This document shows, piece by piece, positions 34,002 to 42,809 of a DNA stretch of 64,000 nt (the stretch's first letter is position 1; each line of letters opens with the position of its first letter). Below the pieces are notes generated by a model. That model had not been told where the DNA came from. It did not search any database and saw only the letters and a program-made list of their open reading frames with translations. A program made the translations under genes and the position numbers. Source of the DNA: Bacillota bacterium (GTDB lineage: Bacteria; Bacillota_I; Bacilli_A; RF39; UBA660); assembly GCA_015059245.1 (NCBI GenBank), contig SVAU01000009.1, positions 14,894 through 78,893 on the forward strand, in the 5' to 3' direction.

Positions 34002-34976
34002 ATGAAGAAGATTCATGAAAGTAAAAATAGTAAAAAATTTAATGCAACAATCGATAAAGTACATGCAGAAATGGATAGTGCTAAAAGAACAGCAAATAAC
34101 TGGAGAGTAAGATGGAAAGAAACATATTCTGATGTATATTGTTATGATTTACAATTCTTATTAGAAGATGATATTGAATTTTTACAAAGTAGATATGATG
34201 GTACGTATGATTTAAGTAGATATCATGATGATTCAAAGAGAAATGGTCAAGCTATTGAAAGAGTTACATTAGAAGATGATAATGGAGAAGAATATGTTTG
34301 TGAATTTAGAAAACTAGATTGGTTATTATCTAATAGTAAAATAGCTAGAGGATTTAGTTTTGTTAATACTGGCGGTATTACTTATTCACAAATAAAAAGA
34401 AAACGTAATAGTGAAGATCAAAGTTATGATTATTATGCTGCTTATGATGTTAATAATAATGATTTATCTTTAAGATTTGTAAATAGTGAAGAAGATATAT
34501 GTTTTATTAATAGTGATTTAAGACAATATAGTTTTGGTAATAAAACTATTGCTGAAGATGAAGAATGTATTACATTAATAGAGAATAAAGATGAACAATC
34601 TAGATTAGAAATAGAAGTTGATAGAGCAGGTAATGTAATAAGAAAACATTTAATGCAAGGTGACTATAATTATGTTATGGAAGGCAATGATATAGTATCT
34701 GCATTTATGGGAGATATTCAATTAGATATAGATGCTGAATTATGGGTTATGGTTACTTATGCTATGGATCAATTTGAAATTGGACATATTGAAGATGATA
34801 AAGTATTTGATTATATTAATGGTATAAAATGTAAAGTAATTAATGCTATTAAGGGTATAAAAGGAGATGTACCTATGGATGGATTATTAAGAAGACTTGA
34901 TATAGCATTATCTATGATTAGTACTAAGAAAATAATACATCCTGAAGATATAAAGGGATTAAGAAAAAGAAAATAG
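34002..34976 (+). CDS. Hypothetical protein
   Basis: 324 residues, soluble and acidic with a basic tail (RKRK). Strand-rich central part (about 85-210) and helical C-terminus (about 235-320). Despite the basic N-terminus (MKKIHESKNSKKF), no signal peptide follows. I do not recognise the family. TTGGGGATAA lies upstream, and the gene is alone between terminators. Confidence 0.7.
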   Translation: MKKIHESKNSKKFNATIDKVHAEMDSAKRTANNWRVRWKETYSDVYCYDLQFLLEDDIEFLQSRYDGTYDLSRYHDDSKRNGQAIERVTLEDDNGEEYVCEFRKLDWLLSNSKIARGFSFVNTGGITYSQIKRKRNSEDQSYDYYAAYDVNNNDLSLRFVNSEEDICFINSDLRQYSFGNKTIAEDEECITLIENKDEQSRLEIEVDRAGNVIRKHLMQGDYNYVMEGNDIVSAFMGDIQLDIDAELWVMVTYAMDQFEIGHIEDDKVFDYINGIKCKVINAIKGIKGDVPMDGLLRRLDIALSMISTKKIIHPEDIKGLRKRK

Positions 34977-34998
34977 TTACATTTATGTAACTTTTTTT
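34975..34998 (+). terminator. Intrinsic terminator
   Basis: Stem AGTTACAT / ATGTAACT and T-run at the stop codon. Confidence 0.85.
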
Positions 34999-35067
34999 AT
35001 TTGGAAGATAGACCTAATTTAGACATAAATATAAATGAATGATATAATGTAATTACGAGGTGTAAAT

Positions 35068-35535
35068 ATGGCGAAAGTTGAAAAGAAAGAGAATGTTAGA
35101 TTACAAGCATTAGCTCCTAATGAACAAGGAGTAGTATTAGAAATGATTCGTAAAGACCAAACTTTACAAGAAACATTCTCAGGTAGTAGAAATACAATAA
35201 CTAGAATTGCTAATTCTGCTTATACTGCATTAATAAAGAAAGATAGTACTACTGTTGGATTTATAATGTTAGTAGAAAATGGTAGAACTGGTAAGTTTGA
35301 AATAGATATGGGTATTTTAGGAAAATATAGAGGTAAAGGATATGGTTCACAAGCTTTAGCTCAATTAAAACAAATAATACTTAATAATTCAGAAAAATTA
35401 GATATAGAAATAGAAACTAAAATAGTTAATGAAGCTGCTATTAGAAGTGTAATGAAAAATGGTTTTGAATTATATAGACAAAGTGAAGAATGTTTATATT
35501 TTAGACTACCAGAAGAAACTAAGAAACATAAATAG
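35068..35535 (+). CDS. GNAT-family N-acetyltransferase
   Basis: 155 residues. The acetyl-CoA loop GKYRGKGYGSQAL (about 90-102) is the standard Q/RxxGxG/A motif. VGFIMLVEN and IETKIVNEAAIRSVMKNGFE are the flanking strands and the N-acetyltransferase Asn/Ala region. It transfers acetyl from acetyl-CoA to an unknown amine. GAGGTG lies upstream; monocistronic. Confidence 0.88.
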   Translation: MAKVEKKENVRLQALAPNEQGVVLEMIRKDQTLQETFSGSRNTITRIANSAYTALIKKDSTTVGFIMLVENGRTGKFEIDMGILGKYRGKGYGSQALAQLKQIILNNSEKLDIEIETKIVNEAAIRSVMKNGFELYRQSEECLYFRLPEETKKHK

Positions 35536-35547
35536 TTTCTTTTTTTT
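35513..35547 (+). terminator. Intrinsic terminator
   Basis: Stem AAGAAACTA / TAGTTTCTT overlapping the GNAT stop codon, then T's. Confidence 0.75.
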
Positions 35548-35581
35548 ATTTGTTGTATAATATTTATGGTAGGTGTTTAAA

Positions 35582-36733
35582 ATGAATAAAAAGTTAAAGA
35601 TGTTTAATTATTTAAAATGGGTAGTAGATATTCTATTTTTAGTAGTTTTATATTTTCCAATTTTTATGTTTATAGAATCTATTGGTGGAGCAGTATTTGA
35701 AACTTCTAATGGAGACTTTGTTACATATATGTTGATAGTAGTATTAGTCGGTTTAGCTATTTATTACTTATTGAATTTATTTTCTATTATATGGCATGAA
35801 TTAGGACATTTAGTATTTGGTTTAAAAGCTAAATTTGAATTTATAGCATTTAATGTTTTATCTTTTAACTTTACTGTTAAAGATGGTAAGTTATCTGTGA
35901 AAAAAGAAGGTAAGTTACCTGGTAATGTTTTAGGCTATTGTAATATGACTCTTAGTGATGATAAAAAGGTAGATAAGAAATCTATAATTATGTATTTTAT
36001 GGGTGGTATTACATTTAATATAATAGCAGCATTAGTATCCTTTATTTTATTCTTAGTAATAAAGAATGAAGTTATAGATAGTATTATATTATTAAATTTA
36101 GTACTTAATATTTATTATGCATTACATAATTCAATACCTTTAGTTTTAAAATCTGGTAATCCAACTGATGCATTACATTGTTTATATAGTTTAGAAGATG
36201 ATACTTATTTTTCATCTGTTAGTAAAATTCAGTTAGTTAATAAAATGATAGCTAATGGAGTTGCACTTGAAGATATAGATGATGATTTATTTGTTAAACC
36301 TAAGAATATAGATTCTAAAAGTAATGTTATGGCTGCACAATTATACATGGACTATTTAGTAGCACATGATAAATATAAAGAGTGTGCATCATTTATTGAA
36401 GAAGTATTAGAAAAAGGTAGTGAATTATTAACTAAACAAGATGCATCTTTAATTAAATTTCAATTATTAAATTGTTATTTTGAATTAAATAGAGTAGAAG
36501 ATATAAAAGAATATTGGAATGAAGATGATACTAAGTTCTTAGAATTTATTAGTAAACTAGTTCCAACATTTATAGTATTTGGTTATATGTATTTTGAATT
36601 AGTAGAAAAAGATAAAGATAATTCTAAAAAATACTTAGATATGTTTAATAAGATTGATAAAAAGAAAATTGATGAAAAAACATATAATGAATTAGAAGAA
36701 ATAATGGATAAAATAAATAAGAGCATTTCATAA
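35582..36733 (+). CDS. M50-like (site-2 protease type) membrane metallopeptidase homologue
   Basis: 383 residues from ATG 35582; GGTAGGTG overlaps the alternative GTG. Helices lie near 10-32 and 45-70, the second running into IWHELGHLVFGLKAKF with the HExxH zinc motif. More helices follow near 140-185. LHNSIPLVLKSGNPTDALHCL resembles the second S2P motif (N-x-x-P...D) that gives the third ligand. The last 170 residues are helical and TPR-like, an unusual cytoplasmic extension. It probably cleaves a membrane protein; partners are unknown. Confidence 0.75.
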   Translation: MNKKLKMFNYLKWVVDILFLVVLYFPIFMFIESIGGAVFETSNGDFVTYMLIVVLVGLAIYYLLNLFSIIWHELGHLVFGLKAKFEFIAFNVLSFNFTVKDGKLSVKKEGKLPGNVLGYCNMTLSDDKKVDKKSIIMYFMGGITFNIIAALVSFILFLVIKNEVIDSIILLNLVLNIYYALHNSIPLVLKSGNPTDALHCLYSLEDDTYFSSVSKIQLVNKMIANGVALEDIDDDLFVKPKNIDSKSNVMAAQLYMDYLVAHDKYKECASFIEEVLEKGSELLTKQDASLIKFQLLNCYFELNRVEDIKEYWNEDDTKFLEFISKLVPTFIVFGYMYFELVEKDKDNSKKYLDMFNKIDKKKIDEKTYNELEEIMDKINKSIS

Positions 36734-36748
36734 TGAAATGCTTTTTTG
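36722..36748 (+). terminator. Intrinsic terminator
   Basis: Stem AGCATTTCAT / ATGAAATGCT and T-run, containing the stop codon of the M50-like gene. It also covers the first codons of a longer version of the next frame, which argues against that upstream start. Confidence 0.85.
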
Positions 36749-36786
36749 TTTGGTGTATAATTAAATTAATAATAGGAGTGATACTA

Positions 36787-38064
36787 GTGTGGGTAGTTAG
36801 TGCTGGATTGTTTATAATTGCTTTTATAATACAAGTTTATATTTTGTATAAAGCATTTAAAACTAAAGATAATATGTGTTGGATTGCTTTATTTAGTTTT
36901 ATAGTTAGTTCAATATTAAGTTGTTTCATTATAGGTTTTTATGAAATTGTTGATATAGATAGAACTGATACAGAAGGTTTAGTTATAGTTATTTTATGTA
37001 TATTAGCTGGCTTAGTATATGCAGGTGTTTTTATACTTTCATTAGTTTTAAAATTTGTTGAAAAAGCATTAGTAAATAAAAGTGGCAAAGTTAGAGAAAC
37101 TTTAAGTAAAGAAACGAAACAAACTGCTATAGCAATTCCTTTATTATGTACTGTGTTTGTTGCTTGTACTTTTTGTTCTCTTGATTTTGGGAGATATGAA
37201 ATTAGAGATTATATAGAAGAAAAAAGATATGAAGAAGTAAAGAAAAAGAAACTTGTTGAAATGGTTAATTATCTTAATAATAAATATGACACTGATTTTA
37301 CTGTAAGTGATAATATTTATTATAGAGAAGAAAACTATGAAGATGATGGTGGATGGTTTTATTCTGAATATTATAATATTCCTTATATAGGTATATTTGA
37401 TAATGGTAAAGAAAAGATAACTGTTGCTGATAGAAAAGGTATTCTATCTGATAATGCACAAATAGATGAAATAAATTATTTAGTAGCAGATTACTATAGT
37501 GATATAACTGGAGTAGATATAGAATATGTTTATATTAAAGATAGATGTAGTGATTTAGAAGATAATCATATTAATATGGTTTTACAAAATGGATTTAATG
37601 AAATTATAACTAAAGATAATGTTGATCTATTTATGAAAGATGTATTTAAAGGAGAATGTGTAGAGTTATTATTCTATGTAAAAGATAGTGAAGATAGGGA
37701 AGAACAATTAAACTTATTAACAAGCAATTTAAGTTTCTTAGAAAGAGAAAACATTGATAATATAGCTATATATTTTTATAAAAATGATGAAGATTTAATT
37801 ATAGAAGAAAAGAAATTAGATTTATATGGTGATCATAAATATGATGAAATAGATACTGAATATGATGATAGTTATGATGATTGTAAGTTTGGTTATTATT
37901 ATGTACCTAATAGTCATGAAACATATGGTAATGTTGAAAGAGAAAATACATTTACTTTAATAGCTTATTCATTAAAGAGAAATAGTTATGGATATAAGTA
38001 TAATGATAAAGATACTAGATTATTAAATGAATGGATTGTATATGAGTTTAAAAAAAAAATATGA
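36787..38064 (+). CDS. Multi-pass membrane protein with extracellular domain, unknown function
   Basis: 425 residues from GTG 36787, chosen because AGGAGTG lies six bases upstream and TATAAT is at 36756-36761; an in-frame ATG at 36733 lies inside the preceding terminator. Membrane helices at about 3-22, 30-50, 65-88 and 115-135 precede an acidic extracellular domain of about 280 residues rich in Tyr and Asp. It ends with TGA, rare in this window. The following gene is in the same frame directly after that TGA. Family unknown. Confidence 0.7.
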   Translation: MWVVSAGLFIIAFIIQVYILYKAFKTKDNMCWIALFSFIVSSILSCFIIGFYEIVDIDRTDTEGLVIVILCILAGLVYAGVFILSLVLKFVEKALVNKSGKVRETLSKETKQTAIAIPLLCTVFVACTFCSLDFGRYEIRDYIEEKRYEEVKKKKLVEMVNYLNNKYDTDFTVSDNIYYREENYEDDGGWFYSEYYNIPYIGIFDNGKEKITVADRKGILSDNAQIDEINYLVADYYSDITGVDIEYVYIKDRCSDLEDNHINMVLQNGFNEIITKDNVDLFMKDVFKGECVELLFYVKDSEDREEQLNLLTSNLSFLERENIDNIAIYFYKNDEDLIIEEKKLDLYGDHKYDEIDTEYDDSYDDCKFGYYYVPNSHETYGNVERENTFTLIAYSLKRNSYGYKYNDKDTRLLNEWIVYEFKKKI

Positions 38065-38088
38065 TTGATAGAGGGGTGGTTAAAGATT

Positions 38089-38922
38089 ATGTTAAAAACT
38101 GTAATGTATTTTAATGTGTTTTTCTTGGGGATAATGTCTTTTTATTATTTATTGGTTATAAAGAATAATTTATATGATTTAAAAAAGTGTAGGATTCTAA
38201 TAATTATGTATATTATATACTCAATTATTAATATTTTTCTATGTGGTTCTGATATGGTACAAATTGATTATGGAATGCTTTTTTTAGTTCCAATATTTGC
38301 TGTTTCTATGTTTTTCTATATTATAGATTTGTATTGGGTATGTTTGAAAATTAAAGAAAAACGTGATGCTGTTATTGAAAAAACTAATGTATTAAAGTTG
38401 TGGGGATTAGGAATATTTCCGATGATGGCATTTTTAATTCCGTATGCACGTGATTTGATTTTATTAAATAATTGTACTTATTTATTGAGTGAAGATATTC
38501 AATATGGAATTGTTTCTTCTAAGGAATCTTATTACGTGATTGTAGGTAATAGAATAAAGGAGATAACATTAAAGAAAAATATATTTTCTAGAGAAGGAGT
38601 ACAAACTGATTTTCTTAAATTTAAAGTGACATTTTATGATGGTGATGTTTCTGTTGTAGCTAATGAATATAATAATGAAGATATTGATTATGATATAGAT
38701 ATTATAAAAAGTGTTGCATTGGATGTAAAAGAAAGATGTCCTAATGTTGAATTAGCCGAAATATATTATTTGTCTGAAGGTAAATACTCCTTTGTAGAGT
38801 TATTAGATGATGAATTTACTGGTGTTATATTGGAAAATTATTTATACAAAGATGAAACTTATATAGATGATGATATTGTTTTGCCTTGTTCTCCAGACTC
38901 AATAACTTATTATGAAAAATAA
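38089..38922 (+). CDS. Membrane protein related in layout to its upstream neighbour
   Basis: 277 residues from ATG 38089 with GAGGGGTGG upstream. Helices at about 5-25, 35-55, 65-88 and 105-122, then an extracellular domain with many acidic residues. The C-terminal segment with NIDYDIDIIKSVALDV mirrors the neighbour's domain style, so the two may be diverged paralogues or partners. Codon use has more TTG and CGT than the window average. Without the TGA at 38062-38064 the two frames would be joined. Confidence 0.7.
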   Translation: MLKTVMYFNVFFLGIMSFYYLLVIKNNLYDLKKCRILIIMYIIYSIINIFLCGSDMVQIDYGMLFLVPIFAVSMFFYIIDLYWVCLKIKEKRDAVIEKTNVLKLWGLGIFPMMAFLIPYARDLILLNNCTYLLSEDIQYGIVSSKESYYVIVGNRIKEITLKKNIFSREGVQTDFLKFKVTFYDGDVSVVANEYNNEDIDYDIDIIKSVALDVKERCPNVELAEIYYLSEGKYSFVELLDDEFTGVILENYLYKDETYIDDDIVLPCSPDSITYYEK

Positions 38923-38948
38923 AAAAACTCAGATTACTCTGAGTTTTT
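38923..38948. terminator. Bidirectional intrinsic terminator
   Basis: Stem AAAAACTCAGA / TCTGAGTTTTT between the membrane gene and the minus-strand tRNA-Gly. Confidence 0.85.
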
Positions 38949-38957
38949 AAGTTCTTA

Positions 38958-39032
38958 TGGAGCAAGTGATGGGAATCGAACCCACATCTCAACCTTGGCA
39001 AGGTCGCATACTAACCATTGTACTACACCTGC
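38958..39032 (-). tRNA. tRNA-Gly (GCC)
   Basis: Read on the minus strand this 75-base gene forms a full cloverleaf: acceptor GCAGGTG / CACTTGC, anticodon loop CTTGCCAA with anticodon GCC (plus-strand 38997-38999), T-arm GGGTTCGATTCCC, and encoded CCA. It reads GGC and GGU glycine codons. It is followed on its own strand by the bidirectional terminator at 38923-38948. Confidence 0.96.
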
Positions 39033-39149
39033 ATGTAAGAAGATAATAACACTTAAAAAGATAAAATGCAAGTGTAAATTATAAAAAGTTAGAATATTGT
39101 AACAATATTGTTATATATGGTATAATTGAGAATGTAAGAAGGGATTACT

Positions 39150-41243
39150 TTGAAGAAGAGAGTAGTAGCATTTTTAAAGAAAACTAGAAAAAAAATATCC
39201 AAATATCTATCTACAAATAGATTATTTTTGACGTACCTTATTTTAACTTTAATAGAAACTGTTTTAATAAGACATTTTACATTAGGTAATACATGGGATT
39301 TTGAACCATTTGTATGTGATTTAGCATTCCTTATCATAATAGGTGCTTTTGGATATTTTATGAAACCTAAGAAACAATTTAATTACTATTTTATATGGAT
39401 AATAATTGTTACTACTATGTGTGTGGTAAACTCGATTTATTATGTATTCTATACTTCTTTTGCTTCATTCAGTTTATTAGCTGAATTAGGTCTGGTTGGA
39501 GAAGTAGGAGATTCAGTTACTGAAAAATTAAGAATAATAGATTTTATGTATATATTAGCTCCAATATTTTACATAATGATGCATACAAAATTAAAAAAAG
39601 GAAGTTATTATCATTTTGTTGCTAAAGTAGAAAATGGAGCAAAAATGTTTGGGGCTACAATACTTGTTGGTGTAGCAGTATTATCACTTACATTAGTTAA
39701 TCTTACTGGTAGTGATATTAGTACATTAGTTAAACAATGGAATAGACAATATATTGTACAAAGATATGGTGTAGTACTATATCAAGGTAATGACTTAGTA
39801 CAAAGTTTAATACCTAAGATTAATTCAATGTTTGGGTATGATGAAGCTGCTAAGAACTTTAAAGATTATTATAGCGAGAAATTCTCTAAACCAGTTAATT
39901 CAAATAAATATACAGGTGTTTTAGAAGGTATGAATGTAATATTTATACATATGGAAAGTATTCATAATTACCTTGTTGATATGGAAGTAAATGGACAAGA
40001 AATTACTCCTACATTAAATAAACTTGCTAGTGAAGGTATGTACTTTAGTAATTTCTATCCACAAATTAGTATAGGTACTAGTAGTGATACAGAGTTTACT
40101 TTAAATACTTCATTAATGCCAGCTAATATAGGGACTGCTTTCGTACAATATTCTGATATTACATATGAAAGTATTCCTAAGATATTAAGTAATAAAGGTT
40201 ATTATACATTTAGTGCTCATGCTAATGGGGCTAGTATGTGGAATAGAAAAGTTATGCATCCTAATTTAGGATATCAAGAATTAATATTTAAAGAACAATT
40301 TGTTTATAATGAAGAAACTGATAAATTAGGATTAGGATTACATGATGAAGCATTCTTCTATCAATTACAAAGTAAACTAGAAAAGATAGAAAATGAACAT
40401 GCTAATTATATGGGAACTTTAATTCAATTATCTAACCATTCTCCATATGCTGCTACTAGTGATCATCCTGAAATATATGATTCATTTGGTAAACTAGACT
40501 TAACTAATACTTATACAATAGTAAATGAAGATGGAGAAAAAGAAACTGTTACTGATAAATACTTAGAAGATACTAAATTAGGTAACTACTTAATAAGTGC
40601 TCACTATGGTGATATGGCATTAGGTACATTTATAGATTATGTAGAAAAATCTGAATACTATAATAATACTGTATTTGTATTATATGGTGATCATGATGCT
40701 AGATTATCAAAGAGTGAATATCAATATTACTATAATTACAATACTAAGACTGGTGAAGTTTATGAAGAAGGAGATCCAGAGTATGTAGATTATAATAATT
40801 TTACTCATGAAGTAAATAAGAGAACTCCTTTAGTTATTTGGACAAAGAATAAAAGAATAGCTAGAAAAATTAAAACAGTTAATAATAATGTAATGGGTAT
40901 GTACGATGTATTACCTACATTAGGAAATATGATGAATTTTGAATATAAATATTCTTTAGGTAATGATATATATGATGTTAAGGGAAATAATGTGGTAATA
41001 TTCCCTAATGGTAACTTTGTTACTAATAAAGTTTATTATAATAATACTAAAGGTAATTATATGATATTAGGTAATGATAAAAATGATATTGGTGTAATTA
41101 TTGATGAAGATTATATTAGTGATTTAAAAGAATATGCTGAGAGAATACTTGGTGTATCTAATGACATATTAGTACATGATTTAATACTTAAAGAGGGGGA
41201 GAATATTCCTGTATGGGGAGAAAGTGAGGCAAAGAATGGCTAG
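39150..41243 (+). CDS. LtaS-type sulfatase (lipoteichoic-acid synthase family)
   Basis: 697 residues starting with TTG 39150, placed by GAAGGG upstream and TATAAT at 39119. Five membrane helices (about 20-195) precede an extracellular sulfatase domain: VIFIHMESIHN, the nucleophile Thr310 in GTSSDTEF, and YGDHDAR (D514-H515) as metal ligands. LtaS enzymes polymerise glycerol phosphate from phosphatidylglycerol onto a glycolipid outside the cell. Length and motifs fit, but a related phosphoglycerol transferase role is possible. The next gene overlaps its end by 8 bases. Confidence 0.88.
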   Translation: MKKRVVAFLKKTRKKISKYLSTNRLFLTYLILTLIETVLIRHFTLGNTWDFEPFVCDLAFLIIIGAFGYFMKPKKQFNYYFIWIIIVTTMCVVNSIYYVFYTSFASFSLLAELGLVGEVGDSVTEKLRIIDFMYILAPIFYIMMHTKLKKGSYYHFVAKVENGAKMFGATILVGVAVLSLTLVNLTGSDISTLVKQWNRQYIVQRYGVVLYQGNDLVQSLIPKINSMFGYDEAAKNFKDYYSEKFSKPVNSNKYTGVLEGMNVIFIHMESIHNYLVDMEVNGQEITPTLNKLASEGMYFSNFYPQISIGTSSDTEFTLNTSLMPANIGTAFVQYSDITYESIPKILSNKGYYTFSAHANGASMWNRKVMHPNLGYQELIFKEQFVYNEETDKLGLGLHDEAFFYQLQSKLEKIENEHANYMGTLIQLSNHSPYAATSDHPEIYDSFGKLDLTNTYTIVNEDGEKETVTDKYLEDTKLGNYLISAHYGDMALGTFIDYVEKSEYYNNTVFVLYGDHDARLSKSEYQYYYNYNTKTGEVYEEGDPEYVDYNNFTHEVNKRTPLVIWTKNKRIARKIKTVNNNVMGMYDVLPTLGNMMNFEYKYSLGNDIYDVKGNNVVIFPNGNFVTNKVYYNNTKGNYMILGNDKNDIGVIIDEDYISDLKEYAERILGVSNDILVHDLILKEGENIPVWGESEAKNG

Positions 41244-41910
41244 AGTAATAGAAACAGAACAAAAGAAGAAAAAAAGTAAGATAAAAGCTATAATAATTAC
41301 TATTCTTATAATAGCATTATTAGCAGGTGGAGGATTTGCTCTTTATAAATTTGTATTTGATAAAGAAGAAAAGAAACCTGTTGTAGAAGTAAAAGAATTA
41401 GATAACTTAAAAGATTATGGATATGTATTAACTGATAGAGATGGTGAATACTTTAAGAAAGAATTTGAAACATTAAAGGGTATTGTTAACAAAGATGAAG
41501 TTAATATGGAAGAATATACTTCTCAAGTAGCTAAGATGTTTGTTATAGATTTATATACTTTAAATAATAAAGTAAATAAATATGATATTGGTGGTAATGA
41601 ATATTTCCATGTTAATAAGAAGACTATGTTTGAACAAAAAGTAATAGATACTTTATATAGTAGTTTACTTGATAATACTTATGGTGATAGAAAACAAGTA
41701 TTACCTGAAGTAAGTAATGTAGAAGTATTAAGTAATACTGAAGGTACTTATAAACTTGGGGATAAAGAAGTAAAAGCATATGTTATAACTATGAATATTA
41801 GTTATGTAACTGATATGGGATATGATAAGGAAGCTACAGTTATATTATGTCAAGAAGATGATAGTATAAGATGGAGTGTAGTTGATTATCAACCAAAAAT
41901 AAAAAAGTAA
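41236..41910 (+). CDS. Bitopic membrane protein coupled to the LtaS-like gene
   Basis: 224 residues from ATG 41236. Basic N-terminus (KKKKSKIK), one membrane helix (about 18-38), then an extracellular domain of 180 residues of unknown family. The last strands (KAYVITMNISYVTDMGYD, EATVILCQEDDSIRWSVVD) look like an NTF2-like or small beta fold. Its start overlaps the stop of the LtaS-like gene, suggesting an accessory role in that pathway. Confidence 0.7.
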   Translation: MARVIETEQKKKKSKIKAIIITILIIALLAGGGFALYKFVFDKEEKKPVVEVKELDNLKDYGYVLTDRDGEYFKKEFETLKGIVNKDEVNMEEYTSQVAKMFVIDLYTLNNKVNKYDIGGNEYFHVNKKTMFEQKVIDTLYSSLLDNTYGDRKQVLPEVSNVEVLSNTEGTYKLGDKEVKAYVITMNISYVTDMGYDKEATVILCQEDDSIRWSVVDYQPKIKK

Positions 41911-41930
41911 GTTAAATACTTACTTTTTAT
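41902..41930. terminator. Bidirectional intrinsic terminator
   Basis: Stem AAAAAGTAAG / CTTACTTTTT between convergent genes. Confidence 0.85.
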
Positions 41931-42765
41931 TTTGTTTAATTGTAATAAATTGTACTTTCTTTTGAAATATGAAATCAAAGTAATTAAAGAATTTAGTTGA
42001 ATGACTTAATTTCATTATACCTTGATATACATATCCATCTCTTTCATATATTCTTCCTTGAGCATATTTAGGGAATATTTTTCTAGTAGGAGAGATTAGT
42101 CCTCTTGAAGATTTAAATAGTTTATTTATTATATATGATAGAGTAAATGGTAGACATCCATTATGCATGTGTCCTGATAGTATTAGATCACTATTATTTA
42201 AGTTATGATTTTTATTATTTTTTATGTATGTATAGATATTAATTGGACTATGGAATAGTGTTATATTATAGTCTTTTTTGTTTATGTTACATTTTATGTT
42301 TTTTAGTTCTGATACGAATGATTCGTATGATTCGTGTTTTACTTCGTAGTAATCATATGATAGATGGAATCCATAAAATGTAATATTGTCTTTTGTATAT
42401 GTTTTATCGTTTAGGAAGTATAGATTATCTATACTATTTAGTATCTTTAATAGTTTTTCGTTTTTTTCTGATATCCAGTTATGCATTTCTCCGGCTTTTT
42501 CGTCGTGATTACCGAGTACAACTAATGTGGTTGATATTTTGCTTAATGTTTCTAGAAAGTCTCTTAAATCGTCTAAATTTGTTGTATTTGATGTATCTAG
42601 TATATCTCCGATTATTGTTATGTAATCAGGTTTATTTTTATTAATTTGATTTATTATTTTAGTAAATATTTTTCTATTGTATTTATCATTGAAGTGGATA
42701 TCACTTATTACTGCAAGTTTAGTATCTTTTATGTTTTTATTTGTATAGAATGTCTCGTTATGCAT
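41920..42765 (-). CDS. Calcineurin-like metallophosphoesterase
   Basis: 281 residues. The five metallophosphatase motifs are present: VISDIHF, IIGDILD, VLGNHDE, LFHSP and LSGHMHNG. There is no clear signal peptide. YkuE/YaeI-like enzymes of this shape hydrolyse lipid-linked or nucleotide phosphates; the substrate here is unknown. It lies downstream of the LCP gene on the same strand (42-base gap with a terminator). Confidence 0.88.
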   Translation of the reverse strand: MHNETFYTNKNIKDTKLAVISDIHFNDKYNRKIFTKIINQINKNKPDYITIIGDILDTSNTTNLDDLRDFLETLSKISTTLVVLGNHDEKAGEMHNWISEKNEKLLKILNSIDNLYFLNDKTYTKDNITFYGFHLSYDYYEVKHESYESFVSELKNIKCNINKKDYNITLFHSPINIYTYIKNNKNHNLNNSDLILSGHMHNGCLPFTLSYIINKLFKSSRGLISPTRKIFPKYAQGRIYERDGYVYQGIMKLSHSTKFFNYFDFIFQKKVQFITIKQNKK

Positions 42766-42783
42766 GATATTCTCCTTTATAGA

Positions 42784-42809
42784 AAAAAGTACCTTTTGTG
42801 GTACTTTTA
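42784..42809 (-). terminator. Intrinsic terminator of the LCP gene
   Basis: Read on the minus strand: AAAAGTACC, loop, GGTACTTTT followed by T's, at the LCP stop codon. Confidence 0.8.

Noticed and set aside
36733..36786. Upstream ATG start for the membrane protein at 36787
   Set aside because: It lies in the terminator of the previous gene and before the TATAAT at 36756; AGGAGTG points to GTG 36787.
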